64,000 nucleotides of DNA, taken from assembly GCA_020162035.1 (NCBI GenBank), contig JAIUNM010000015.1:1-64000 (forward strand). The letters run 5' to 3'. Below, one piece after another: positions 18,431 through 27,527 of the stretch. The notes beneath the pieces are model-generated. The model made no database searches. It had not been told where the DNA came from and saw only the letters and a program-made list of their open reading frames with translations. The DNA is from Bacteroidota bacterium. GTDB lineage: Bacteria; Bacteroidota; Bacteroidia; B-17B0; Aurantibacillaceae. Position numbers and translations under genes: made by a program. How positions within the stretch are numbered: position 1 is the first letter of the stretch; every line of letters begins with the position of its first letter.

Positions 18431-19239
18431 TTAAATAAATAACCAACATTTAAATTCATTTGTCCTCTAATGTTATTTTTATTATAATTATTTACATTCA
18501 TTAAATCTTTATAAAATGAACTTTGAAAAGCACCAACCCCTATGCCAATAGAGCTTGATAAAACTAATTGTTCAGTTGGTTTATATTTAAAACCATATTG
18601 AACCAGGAACGAATTAACAAAAGTTGTTTTGTATTTATTTTGTACAATAGATGTATTATTATTCCCAAAATTTGTGTTGTACTGAAAATATGTTTGCTTA
18701 AATAAAATGCCAACAAATACAATGCGCTTTTTATATAAATTATTATTAGTAAAATTATAATTAACGCTTGCTCCAAATTCTGTTAAACGCTTGGCAAAAT
18801 TAAACGCAGTAAATTTGCTGTTAAAAACAGTAACTCTGTTGCTAATATTATAAGCTCCAAAAAAATTAAAATCAACATTTTTATCTTTTATTTTTTTACC
18901 TATATGTAAATTTAAATCGCCTAAAGCTAATGCGGCAACGTTAAAACTTATTGAGTTAGTAAACTCAAATTGTTGTTGCGTTTTATTTATATAAGTTTTT
19001 AAACTTTCGGCAGGGTAATTAAAAAATTGAGTAGTATTATTTTTAAATTTAATTAAAACAATGTTTTTTGTTTCAACTTCTGAAGCAATGTTTAATGAAT
19101 CTGAATACACAATTCTATCCGAGTAAATTTCTAATATTTTAGTTTCTTCTTTAGTTCCATCTATATAATAAATCATATCTTGTGCCTTATAAAAGCAAAA
19201 AATTGAAAAAAATATAAATGTTAAATAAATACGAAACAT
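18427..19239 (-). CDS. Secreted envelope protein, probable outer-membrane beta-barrel (paralogue 1)
   Basis: This 270-residue protein has a signal peptide (IYLTFIFFSIFCFYKAQ). The mature start (DMIYYIDGTKEETKILEIY, DRIVYSDSLN, NIVLIKFKNNTTQFFN) has the same plan as the start of the next gene, which points to tandem duplication. The C-terminal part is beta-strand-like and ends in Val-Gly-Tyr-Leu-Phe-Lys. I do not recognise the family. ATG start. First gene of a two-gene unit; the upstream 120 nt are shared with divergent ricT. Confidence 0.62.
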   Translation of the reverse strand: MFRIYLTFIFFSIFCFYKAQDMIYYIDGTKEETKILEIYSDRIVYSDSLNIASEVETKNIVLIKFKNNTTQFFNYPAESLKTYINKTQQQFEFTNSISFNVAALALGDLNLHIGKKIKDKNVDFNFFGAYNISNRVTVFNSKFTAFNFAKRLTEFGASVNYNFTNNNLYKKRIVFVGILFKQTYFQYNTNFGNNNTSIVQNKYKTTFVNSFLVQYGFKYKPTEQLVLSSSIGIGVGAFQSSFYKDLMNVNNYNKNNIRGQMNLNVGYLFK

Positions 19240-19359
19240 TAAATTAAAGATAAAACAAATTAAAAGTAATTTGTGTGTTAAATATTGATTTTAAAAACAA
19301 GTATTTTTTAATAACAATTCTGCTTAAAAATTTGTACTTTAGTGCTTTAGATTTTAAAC

Positions 19360-20757
19360 ATGGGCTGTAGTACTGGTTGTGGTACCGAAAATAATGGAAT
19401 TCCTAAAGGATGTAATAACAATGGAAGTTGCGGAACAAGTAGTGGTTGTAATAAACTAAATGTTTTTGATTGGCTTTCTAATATGAGTTTACCTGGAGGT
19501 CAAACTCAATTTGATATAGTTGAAGTAAGGTTTAAAAATTCGAGAAAAGAATTTTTTAAAAACGTTAATAATTTAAGTTTAAATACTGGAGATGTAATTG
19601 CTGTTGAAGCTTCTCCTGGTCATGACATTGGCGTTGTTTCAGTTACGGGCGAATTAGTTAGGTTACAACTTAAAAAAAGAAATATTGGATTAGATAGTAC
19701 TGAGTTTAAAAAAATTTATCGAAAAGCTAAACAAACAGATATTGATAAATGGAAAGAAGCGCAAGCGTTAGAAGTTGAAACAATGTTTAAAGCAAGAACA
19801 ATTGCTTTAAAACTAGGTTTAGAAATGAAGCTAAGTGATGTGGAATACCAAGGCGATAAATCTAAAGCAATATTTTATTACACCGCCGAAGCACGTGTTG
19901 ATTTTAGAGAATTAATAAAAGTTTTAGCATCAGAATTTGGTGTAAGAATTGAAATGCGACAAATTGGTGCAAGACAAGAGGCTTCGCGCTTAGGAGGCAT
20001 TGGCGCTTGTGGAAGAGAATTGTGTTGTAGCACTTGGTTAACAGATTTTAGAACAGTTAGTACAAGTGCAGCAAGATACCAACAACTCTCGTTAAATCCT
20101 TTAAAATTAGCGGGACAATGTGGTAAATTAAAATGTTGTTTAAACTATGAGTTAGATAGTTATGTTGATGCATTAAAAGATTTTCCTGATATGGAAGGGA
20201 AAAGAATAAAAACTAAACGCGGAGATGCTTTTTTTCAAAAAAATGATATTTTTAAACGTACAATGATATTTACGTATAGAGATGAACCAGATGTTTTTAT
20301 TCCAATAAAAATAGAACAAGTAAAAGAAACTTTAGAAGCAAATGCAAAAGGAATTTTACCTGATGATTTTAAAGTTGCTCCTGTAATTGTAAATAAAGAA
20401 AAAGTTTTTGAAGCAAATTTTGAAAACGTAGTTGGGCAAGATAGTTTAACACGATTTGATAAAAAACCTAAACAAAAAAATCAATTCAATAAAAAACCAA
20501 ATGCTCAAAAGGCGAACAAACCTCAACAACAAAAACAAAATAACTCTTTATCAAATTATACTCAAAATAAACCTCAACACAACAAACCAAAACAACAAAA
20601 TAATAATTTAAATAAACCCAACCCTAATCAACAACGCCCTCAAAATAATAGTCAAAACAAGCCACAGCATAATAAAAATCAAAATCAACAAAAACCTCGC
20701 CCACAACAACAAAAACCAAATCAACCAAACAAACCAAATGATAAACCAAGTGAATAA
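19360..20757 (+). CDS. ricT: PSP1/RicT-family protein with Cys-rich head and Asn/Gln/Lys/Pro-rich tail
   Basis: This 465-residue protein contains the PSP1 C-terminal domain. In Bacillus, RicT (YaaT) belongs to an iron-sulfur complex that affects RNase Y and sporulation. The conserved cysteines are at 217, 222, 223, 254, 259 and 260 (CGRELCC and CGKLKCC). The N-terminus adds five Cys in 30 residues (3, 7, 18, 24, 30). The last about 100 residues are low-complexity Asn/Gln/Lys/Pro, likely disordered. It overlaps gldH downstream. RicA and RicF homologues are not present in the window. The regulatory role in Bacteroidota is by analogy only. Confidence 0.85.
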   Translation: MGCSTGCGTENNGIPKGCNNNGSCGTSSGCNKLNVFDWLSNMSLPGGQTQFDIVEVRFKNSRKEFFKNVNNLSLNTGDVIAVEASPGHDIGVVSVTGELVRLQLKKRNIGLDSTEFKKIYRKAKQTDIDKWKEAQALEVETMFKARTIALKLGLEMKLSDVEYQGDKSKAIFYYTAEARVDFRELIKVLASEFGVRIEMRQIGARQEASRLGGIGACGRELCCSTWLTDFRTVSTSAARYQQLSLNPLKLAGQCGKLKCCLNYELDSYVDALKDFPDMEGKRIKTKRGDAFFQKNDIFKRTMIFTYRDEPDVFIPIKIEQVKETLEANAKGILPDDFKVAPVIVNKEKVFEANFENVVGQDSLTRFDKKPKQKNQFNKKPNAQKANKPQQQKQNNSLSNYTQNKPQHNKPKQQNNNLNKPNPNQQRPQNNSQNKPQHNKNQNQQKPRPQQQKPNQPNKPNDKPSE

Positions 20758-21214
20758 ATACGTTTTAATTTTTATTAGCTGTTTAATTTTAAGTGCATGT
20801 AATAAAAGTGTTGTTTATAGTAAATACATTACTTTTAAAGATAACGAGTGGTTTGCAAAAGACAAAGCAATTTTTGATGTAGAAATTTCAGATAATTCAA
20901 ATTTAAATGATATTTCTTTAATGATAAGACATGCTGATAGTTACCCTTTTAGTAATATTTTTTTATTTGTAACAACAAAATATCCCGATGGAAAAACATT
21001 AACAGATACGATGGAGGTTGTATTAGCTAATAGTAAAGGCGAATGGCAAGGTAATGGCGCTGGTGATATTTTTGATTTAACCGTTCCAATTAAAAAAAAT
21101 GTAAAATTTCCTCAAACTGGTAAATACCAATTTATTTTTGAGCAAGGTATGCGACAAGACCCTTTGCAAATGATGATGGACTTTGGTTTTGAAATTAAAA
21201 AAAGTGCTAATTGA
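20738..21214 (+). CDS. gldH: Gliding motility lipoprotein GldH
   Basis: This 158-residue lipoprotein has a lipobox LSAC with the lipidated Cys at residue 21. The mature part fits GldH: YSKYITFKDNEWF start, then IRHADSYPFSNIFLFV and the late FEQGMRQDPL motif. GldH is required for gliding in Flavobacterium and is associated with the type IX secretion/gliding apparatus at the envelope. The ATG overlaps the end of ricT by 20 nt. A GTG at 20750 is an alternative with an 8-nt overlap. Its stop overlaps the TTG of the next gene. Confidence 0.88.
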   Translation: MINQVNKYVLIFISCLILSACNKSVVYSKYITFKDNEWFAKDKAIFDVEISDNSNLNDISLMIRHADSYPFSNIFLFVTTKYPDGKTLTDTMEVVLANSKGEWQGNGAGDIFDLTVPIKKNVKFPQTGKYQFIFEQGMRQDPLQMMMDFGFEIKKSAN

Positions 21215-21840
21215 TTTCTTATTCAAACCAAAAGAAATTTACCATTTGTTTAAAGCTAGTAATTATTAATAGAAGCTCTTTAAACATAAATTTGTTTGAA
21301 TTTGATCGTGTAATAAAATCGCAACTTTATACTGTATTTAATTTGCCTAAACAAAACTTAGTACTTAAAATTGAAACAAAAGTGTTGTATAAATATAAAT
21401 TAAGTCAATTATACAATAAACTTGTACTTTGCATTTGTGATAGTGTACAACATAACAATCCCGCCGAAACTCATTTTAAAGGGCTTTTAATTTGTATAAA
21501 TAAACTTTTTATTCAGGAAATATTATCAGGTAAAAACACACGCACAATTCCTCATGAATTTGGGCATGCACTTGGCTTAGATCACCCACATGCTAGAGCA
21601 AGCTTTAACACAATAAATGAAGAGGCAACAACATTAGAAAAACAAATACCTATTAATGAATTTAGTACAAACTTAATGAGCCAAACTTGGTATGTACAAA
21701 AAGCAAACATTAATATTAATAAAGCCATTAACTTGCATCAAAATCAAATAGAATTAATTAAGCAAAATTTAATGCAACAAAAATTAAACAACAATTATTC
21801 TATTAAAAAAATGCTGTTTTGGTATAAGTGGGTAGTTTAA
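21211..21840 (+). CDS. Metzincin-type zinc metalloprotease, matrixin-like, no signal peptide
   Basis: This 209-residue protein has a full metzincin site, HEFGHALGLDH at residues 115-125 (His115, Glu116, His119, His125), and a Met-turn candidate, NLMSQ (Met156). Matrixins are zinc endopeptidases that are normally secreted. No signal peptide is visible here, and the frame has no ATG before the active site. The likely start is TTG at 21211, which overlaps the gldH stop (TTGA), so translation may be coupled. The first 80 residues have no recognisable domain. It could act inside the cell, or the true start may be different. It ends 1 nt from the convergent SlyD-like gene. Confidence 0.75.
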   Translation: MISYSNQKKFTICLKLVIINRSSLNINLFEFDRVIKSQLYTVFNLPKQNLVLKIETKVLYKYKLSQLYNKLVLCICDSVQHNNPAETHFKGLLICINKLFIQEILSGKNTRTIPHEFGHALGLDHPHARASFNTINEEATTLEKQIPINEFSTNLMSQTWYVQKANININKAINLHQNQIELIKQNLMQQKLNNNYSIKKMLFWYKWVV

Positions 21841-21841
21841 A

Positions 21842-22354
21842 TTAATGATGGTGCCCACCAGGACCATGAACATGCCCATGATCTAATTCTTCTTGAGTTG
21901 ATTCACGCACATCTAAAACTTCGCCAATAAAGTGTAAATCATAACCAGCTAAAGGGTGGTTAAAATCCATTTCTACATGTGTGTCTGTAATTTCTAATAC
22001 ATGCCCTACTAATCTGTTTCCATCTTGGTCGTTCATTTCTACATCTTCGCCAACTTTAATACGATTACTATCAAATTTGCCATCTATTATAAAAATAGAT
22101 TTTTCTAATTTTGTAACATAATCATTTTCATAATTGCCGTATGCTTTTGCTGCACCAATTCTAAAATCAAATTTATCGCCTTTTACTTTATCTGCTAAAT
22201 GCATTTCAAAATCTGGTAATACACCTGCATGTCCGTAAATAAAAGCAAATGGTTGTTCTGGTGTTGTTTGTTCAATTAATTCTTCAGCTTGGTTATCTCT
22301 GCTTCCTGTTAAGTAGTAATTAACTGCAACAACTTTATTTTTAGAAATTTTCAT
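21842..22354 (-). CDS. FKBP-type peptidyl-prolyl isomerase, SlyD-like
   Basis: This 170-residue cytosolic protein catalyses cis-trans isomerisation of prolyl bonds and has chaperone activity by family. The SlyD layout is clear: FKBP strand pieces around an inserted flap (IN-FLAP) at about 75-125, GHAGVLPDFEMHL motif, FDFRIGAAKAYG, and the return strands with VEMDFNHPLAG. The C-terminus is rich in His and Gly (HGHVHGPGGHHH) and could bind nickel or other metals as in SlyD. ATG start. Confidence 0.9.
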   Translation of the reverse strand: MKISKNKVVAVNYYLTGSRDNQAEELIEQTTPEQPFAFIYGHAGVLPDFEMHLADKVKGDKFDFRIGAAKAYGNYENDYVTKLEKSIFIIDGKFDSNRIKVGEDVEMNDQDGNRLVGHVLEITDTHVEMDFNHPLAGYDLHFIGEVLDVRESTQEELDHGHVHGPGGHHH

Positions 22355-22384
22355 AATAATTTTTTATCAAAAGTATAATTTATT

Positions 22385-25003
22385 TTAGAAACTTATTTGT
22401 AATCGTAAATTAATTTGTCTATTAGTTAAATAATTGGGTATGGCATACCTATTTCCTGTAACATCTGTTACCCAAGTGTAAGATACAGTATTTTGTATTT
22501 GTAACAAATTAAATACTTCTAAAAACAACCACATGTCTTTTAAATTATTAAAAACATTTTTTCGTTTTATTTCTCTATTTTGTTTTAATACATTGTAAGC
22601 AAACCCTGCGTCAACTCTTCGGTATGGAGGCATGCGCCTTACTTGTTCCCAACGTTTATGAGTAGGAGGACCAAAAGGTAAGCCGCTTCCAAACTGTAAA
22701 TTTAAATTAAATTTAAATTGTGGCCACTTAGGAAAATAATCTTGAAAAAATAAACCAAAAGTTACCAATTGGTCTGTTGGACGAGGAATAAATCCTGGGT
22801 CTATTTTTACACTATCGGTTTTGGTTTGATCAAATGTAAATCCTTTAATAATTTCTTCGCCATCTTTATTATAATAGTTATAATGTATGTTATCTGGGCT
22901 TTTTTCATACGTTCTTAAAAGGCCTAAACTTGCCCAACTTTCTACACCTGGCACAAATTCACCATTTATTCTAAAATCGCTACCTACAACATAACCTTTA
23001 GCGTTATTATTTGCAAAATATCTAATTCTAACATTATCAATTTCGTATGGAATTAATTGCGTTAAATATTTATAATAACTTGCCATTATTAATTTAAACC
23101 CTCTGTTCCACATTTTAAAATTATAATCGCTGCTTAAAACAACATGAAAACTTTGTTGTGCTTTTACGTTTGTATTTACAACACCATTTATATTTCTTAA
23201 CTCGCGGTAAAAAGGTGGCTGATAATAAAAACCACTGCTTAATTTAAAAAGCCAATCTCTTTTCCAATTAGGTTTTATTGCAAATGTAACACGTGGCGAT
23301 GTTACCATTTGGTTATTAAGCGTCCAATAATTTGAACGGATGCCTGCTGTTAAAATAATTTCAGAACTATCGGCTAATTGTTTTTGTAAATTGTATTGTA
23401 CATAGCCTTGAAAACGTTGACTAATTAATGTTGTTTTAGTTTTAAAAACATCTTCTAAAGTAATTGCATTAGGGCTATATGGTAAAATAAATCCGGCAGA
23501 ATCAACTGTTTTCCATTCGCTTAACTTATCGTCTATAATTTCTTGCTGTGCTCGTGCACCCCATAAAATATCACTTTTTTGATTAATTTGATGCTTGCCT
23601 TTATGTTCAAAATTTACAACTGTTGATGTTAAGTAATTTCGGCCATTATTAATAAAAGTACCAACCCCTCTGTTAAATGCAACTTGGCCAAAAGTTGGTT
23701 TTCCAAAATCTGCTTCTAACTCATCAATATAATATTGCCCTTGCACAGTAAATATTTCTTGTTCTTTTGCATGGTATGCAGATGAAATAAATTTAAGTTG
23801 AGTTTTTGTTGTGGGTTTATAAATTGCCGAAACTCCCGTCATGCCGGTTAAATAACTCATTAATTCTTGTCCATCAAAATAAACAGTAAAACGTAAAGCT
23901 TGTTTAGCTGTTCCAAAATTAGTTTGCCTACTTGCAGGTATAACTAAATACCTGTTAGTTGAAACGTTTGTTAACCACTCAACACTCCATTTAGGATTAA
24001 TTTTAAACGTAAAAAAACTTTGTATATCGCCAGCATTTGGGCGATACTCTCCTTTAGTATCAAATGTTTTTAAAATGTAAGATAGGGTTCTATACCTTGC
24101 GCCTATTGCCCATGCCACTAATCTATTATTTGATATACCTTCTAATTGTATATTTCCACCTAAAAAACTTGCACTTGCCGAACCTCCATATTTTAAAGGG
24201 CGTTTATAAGTTATATCTAAAACACTGCTTAATTTATCGCCATATTTAGCTTCAAAGCCACCACTGCTAAAATTAATTTTTTGAACCATTGCAGGGTTTG
24301 CAAAACTTAAACCTTCTTGTTGTCCGCTTCTAACTAAAAACGGGCGATACACTTCAATATCATTAACATAAACTAAATTTTCGTCGTAGTTACCCCCTCT
24401 AACCGAATAACCACTGCTTAGTTCGTTATTAGAACTAACACCTACCTGCGTTTTTATTAAATCTTCAATATTGCCTGTTAAGGTAGGCAATTGGTTAAAA
24501 TTTTTAGGTTCTAAATACGTGCTACTACTTCCTCTAGAGCTTAAGTCTTGCACTTCTACTTCTACTAACTGATTTTTAAAATTTAAAACAGGACTAAGGT
24601 ATAATGGTTTTTGTGTAGTAATTAATTGTTTATTGTATTTATCAAAGTTTACGCTGTAAAAAACAATAGTTACAGTGCTGTTTATAGGTAAATTAAGTTT
24701 GTATTCGCCTAACGAATCGGATTCTGTATAATTTTTTTCGTTACTTTTTTCAAAAACTAAAATATTTGGTAATGGTTCGCCATCTAAGCCCTTAACAATA
24801 CCAGTTACATAAGTTGATTGTGTATAAAAATGGCTGCAACACAAAAAACTAAAACTAAAAAGTAATATTTTAAAAAATTGTTTATTAAACAAACACTTCA
24901 AGCTAATAGTAAAAACAATTAACGAATATAAGCCAATAATATTTTGTTTAGGCTTTAAAAAGAGATAAAAACATAAAAAATTTGTATAAATAGTTAATAA
25001 CAT
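22385..25003 (-). CDS. TonB-dependent receptor with carboxypeptidase-regulatory-like N-terminal domain
   Basis: This is an 872-residue outer-membrane receptor. A beta-sandwich (VTGIVKGLDGEPLPN) precedes the plug domain (LPTLTGNIEDLIKTQVGVSS, SVRGGNYDENLVYVNDIEVYRP) and a 22-stranded barrel that ends in Leu-Arg-Leu-Gln-Ile-Ser-Phe. The substrate is unknown, and no SusD partner is adjacent. The ATG at 25001-25003 puts two hydrophobic stretches in front of the mature protein. A TTG at 24901 would give a normal signal peptide starting KCLFNKQFFKILLF, so the true start may be there. It is divergent from purA, with 55 nt between them. Confidence 0.87.
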   Translation of the reverse strand: MLLTIYTNFLCFYLFLKPKQNIIGLYSLIVFTISLKCLFNKQFFKILLFSFSFLCCSHFYTQSTYVTGIVKGLDGEPLPNILVFEKSNEKNYTESDSLGEYKLNLPINSTVTIVFYSVNFDKYNKQLITTQKPLYLSPVLNFKNQLVEVEVQDLSSRGSSSTYLEPKNFNQLPTLTGNIEDLIKTQVGVSSNNELSSGYSVRGGNYDENLVYVNDIEVYRPFLVRSGQQEGLSFANPAMVQKINFSSGGFEAKYGDKLSSVLDITYKRPLKYGGSASASFLGGNIQLEGISNNRLVAWAIGARYRTLSYILKTFDTKGEYRPNAGDIQSFFTFKINPKWSVEWLTNVSTNRYLVIPASRQTNFGTAKQALRFTVYFDGQELMSYLTGMTGVSAIYKPTTKTQLKFISSAYHAKEQEIFTVQGQYYIDELEADFGKPTFGQVAFNRGVGTFINNGRNYLTSTVVNFEHKGKHQINQKSDILWGARAQQEIIDDKLSEWKTVDSAGFILPYSPNAITLEDVFKTKTTLISQRFQGYVQYNLQKQLADSSEIILTAGIRSNYWTLNNQMVTSPRVTFAIKPNWKRDWLFKLSSGFYYQPPFYRELRNINGVVNTNVKAQQSFHVVLSSDYNFKMWNRGFKLIMASYYKYLTQLIPYEIDNVRIRYFANNNAKGYVVGSDFRINGEFVPGVESWASLGLLRTYEKSPDNIHYNYYNKDGEEIIKGFTFDQTKTDSVKIDPGFIPRPTDQLVTFGLFFQDYFPKWPQFKFNLNLQFGSGLPFGPPTHKRWEQVRRMPPYRRVDAGFAYNVLKQNREIKRKNVFNNLKDMWLFLEVFNLLQIQNTVSYTWVTDVTGNRYAIPNYLTNRQINLRLQISF

Positions 25004-25058
25004 AACTTTATTACGCTTTAATTTATGATAACTTTATAGCCTTAAATTTTACTAAAAA

Positions 25059-26327
25059 ATGAACAAAGCAGATGTACTTTTAGGTTTACAATGGGGCGAT
25101 GAAGGAAAAGGCAAAATTGTAGATGTATTAACTCCAAATTATGATATAATTGCTCGTTTTCAAGGTGGGCCTAATGCAGGGCATACCTTAGAATTTAACG
25201 GCATTAAGCATGTGTTACATACCATACCAAGTGGCATTTTTCATCCAACAGCAATAAATGTTGTTGGTAATGGCGTTGTAATAGACCCCGTTATTTTTAA
25301 AAAAGAAATTGATGCTTTAAAAGCACTTGGTGTTGATGTTACTACAAAGTTAGTAATTAGTAAACGTGCGCATTTAATTTTACCAACCCATCGCTTAATT
25401 GATGCTGCAAGTGAAGCTTCAAAAGGCAAAAATAAAATTGGCTCTACATTAAAAGGAATTGGCCCAACATATATGGATAAAACTGGGCGTAATGGCTTAC
25501 GTATAGGTGATATTGAAACAAATGAATTTAAAGAAAAATACAACACGTTAGTTGATAAACATAAACAATTACTTTCTTTTTATCATTACGAATACAATTT
25601 AGCAGAACTTGAACCCGCTTGGTTTGAAGCTATTGAAACGCTAAAACAATTACAATTTATTGATACAGAACATTACATTAATAATGCAGTAATAAATGGT
25701 AAAAAAGTTTTGGCCGAAGGCGCTCAAGGAAGTTTGTTAGATGTTGATTTTGGTTCATACCCTTTTGTTACAAGTAGCAATACTATTTGCGCTGGAGCAT
25801 GTAATGGTTTAGGAATTGCTCCTAACCGAATTGGTAATGTAATTGGAATTTTTAAAGCTTACTGCACACGCGTTGGTAGTGGCCCATTTCCTACTGAATT
25901 AGATAATGAAGTTGGCGAAAAAATACGTCAAATTGGTAGAGAATTTGGAAGTACAACAGGCCGTTCGCGCAGAACAGGTTGGTTAGATTTACCAGCTTTA
26001 AAATATGCCATTATGATAAATGGTGTAACTGAATTAATGATGATGAAAGCAGATGTTTTAAGTGATTTTGAAAACATTGAAGTTTGTACACATTACAGTT
26101 ATAATGGACAGGTAATTGATTATTTACCTTATAATATTGAGCCACAATATGTAAAACCTATAACTACAACGTTAAAAGGTTGGAATTGCGACTTAACAAA
26201 AATTGATAGTAAAGATAAATTACCAATAGAGTTAAAAGATTATGTTTCTTTTATTGAAAAAGCAACATCAACCCCTGTAAGCATTGTATCTGTTGGGCCA
26301 GATAGATCTCAAACAATTAAATTATAA
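25059..26327 (+). CDS. purA: Adenylosuccinate synthase
   Basis: This enzyme joins IMP and aspartate with GTP to make adenylosuccinate, the first committed step to AMP. The 422-residue protein has the GTP-binding loop GDEGKGK near the start, the GGPNAGHT IMP-binding loop, the GIGPTYMDK segment and the TTGRSRRTGWLD motif with base- and phosphate-binding arginines. ATG start. trpS starts 2 nt after its stop, so the two are most likely one transcript, although they belong to different pathways. Confidence 0.96.
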   Translation: MNKADVLLGLQWGDEGKGKIVDVLTPNYDIIARFQGGPNAGHTLEFNGIKHVLHTIPSGIFHPTAINVVGNGVVIDPVIFKKEIDALKALGVDVTTKLVISKRAHLILPTHRLIDAASEASKGKNKIGSTLKGIGPTYMDKTGRNGLRIGDIETNEFKEKYNTLVDKHKQLLSFYHYEYNLAELEPAWFEAIETLKQLQFIDTEHYINNAVINGKKVLAEGAQGSLLDVDFGSYPFVTSSNTICAGACNGLGIAPNRIGNVIGIFKAYCTRVGSGPFPTELDNEVGEKIRQIGREFGSTTGRSRRTGWLDLPALKYAIMINGVTELMMMKADVLSDFENIEVCTHYSYNGQVIDYLPYNIEPQYVKPITTTLKGWNCDLTKIDSKDKLPIELKDYVSFIEKATSTPVSIVSVGPDRSQTIKL

Positions 26328-26329
26328 AA

Positions 26330-27304
26330 ATGGCACGCATTTTAACAGGCATACAAAGTACCAATATTCCACATTTAGGTAACATATTGGGTGCTATAGT
26401 TCCTGCTATACAACAAAGCAAACAAGCTAATACTGAAAGTTTATTTTTTATTGCCGATTTACATAGCTTAACTTCAATAAAAGATTCTGAATTATTAAAA
26501 TCAAGCACAAATGCGGTTGCTGCAACATGGTTAGCTTTTGGTTTAGATGTAAATAAAACAATATTTTACCGCCAAAGCCGTGTACCACAAGTAACAGAGT
26601 TAACTTGGTATTTAAACTGCTACACTCCCTATCCTATGCTTGCAAATGCACATTCGTTTAAAGATAAAAGCGATAGATTAAGTGATGTAAATGCAGGTTT
26701 GTTTACCTACCCAGTTTTAATGGCTGCCGATATTTTATTGTATGATGCAGAAATTGTACCAGTTGGTAAAGATCAATTACAGCATTTAGAAATTACAGCC
26801 GACATTGCAAAAGCCTTTAATTACAAAGCAGGAAAAGAGGTGTTTGTAATTCCAAAAGGAAGTATTGATGAAAATGTAATGATTATACCTGGAACAAATG
26901 GTGGTAAAATGAGCAAATCACAAAACAATTTTATTAATTTATTTTTACCCGAAAAAGAATTAAAAAAAGTAGTTAGCAGTATAGTAACAGATAGCACACC
27001 TTTAGAAGAACCTAAAAACCCTGATACTTGCAATGCTTTTGCAATTTATAAAGTTATTGCAAACTCAGAACAAACCAGCCAAATGCGCCAAAATTATTTA
27101 AACGGTGGTTATGGCTATGGGCATGTAAAAAATGCAATTTTTGAGTTAATTTTAGAAAAATACAAAAACGAACGAACTGAATATGAAAGGCTTATGACTA
27201 AACCTAACGAATTAGAAGATATTTTAAAAGTTGGCGAAGCTAAAGCAGCCGAAATGGCAAATCAAAAACTATTACAAGTTAGGTCGATATTGGGTTATAA
27301 TTAA
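26330..27304 (+). CDS. trpS: Tryptophan--tRNA ligase
   Basis: This class I aminoacyl-tRNA synthetase charges tRNA-Trp. The 324-residue length is usual for bacterial TrpRS. It has the HIGH-like motif IPHLGNILGA at residues 13-22, the VPVGKDQLQHLEI motif, and KMSKS near residue 195. The C-terminal helical part binds the anticodon. ATG start, 2 nt after purA. It is followed by 100 nt holding the tRNA-Glu promoter. Confidence 0.96.
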   Translation: MARILTGIQSTNIPHLGNILGAIVPAIQQSKQANTESLFFIADLHSLTSIKDSELLKSSTNAVAATWLAFGLDVNKTIFYRQSRVPQVTELTWYLNCYTPYPMLANAHSFKDKSDRLSDVNAGLFTYPVLMAADILLYDAEIVPVGKDQLQHLEITADIAKAFNYKAGKEVFVIPKGSIDENVMIIPGTNGGKMSKSQNNFINLFLPEKELKKVVSSIVTDSTPLEEPKNPDTCNAFAIYKVIANSEQTSQMRQNYLNGGYGYGHVKNAIFELILEKYKNERTEYERLMTKPNELEDILKVGEAKAAEMANQKLLQVRSILGYN

Positions 27305-27355
27305 AAACTCAATAAAACATTAGCATTTAGTTTAAATTAATTATTTCAAAAATAA

Positions 27356-27386
27356 TTTGTAATTAATTAAAAAAATAGTAAATTTG
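27356..27386 (+). promoter_or_regulatory. Promoter of tRNA-Glu
   Basis: TTTG at 27356-27359, a 19-nt spacer and TAAATTTG at 27379-27386 match the Bacteroidota consensus TTTG-N19-21-TAnnTTTG. The tRNA begins 18 nt further on. Confidence 0.75.
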
Positions 27387-27404
27387 CACTCCATTTTAAC
27401 AAAT

Positions 27405-27476
27405 GGCCCGTTCGTCTAGGGGTTAGGACGCGTCCCTTTCACGGACGAAACACGGGTTCGATTCCCGTACGGGCTA
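27405..27476 (+). tRNA. tRNA-Glu (anticodon TTC)
   Basis: A 72-nt cloverleaf. The acceptor arms are GGCCCGT and ACGGGCT with one G-T pair and discriminator A. The anticodon stem CGTCC/GGACG frames the loop CTTTCAC (anticodon TTC). The T-arm GGTTCGATTCC is standard. CCA is not encoded. Confidence 0.96.
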
Positions 27477-27490
27477 CAAGAAAAAAGAAA

Positions 27491-27512
27491 ACCGATTAAA
27501 ATTTTAATCGGT
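27491..27512. terminator. Bidirectional terminator between tRNA-Glu and the KdsC gene
   Basis: A perfect 22-nt palindrome flanked by A-runs on the left and T-runs on the right, so both strands end in a hairpin plus a T-run. It serves the tRNA on the plus strand and the convergent operon ending at 27528 on the minus strand. Confidence 0.88.
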
Positions 27513-27527
27513 TTTTTTATTAAATAT

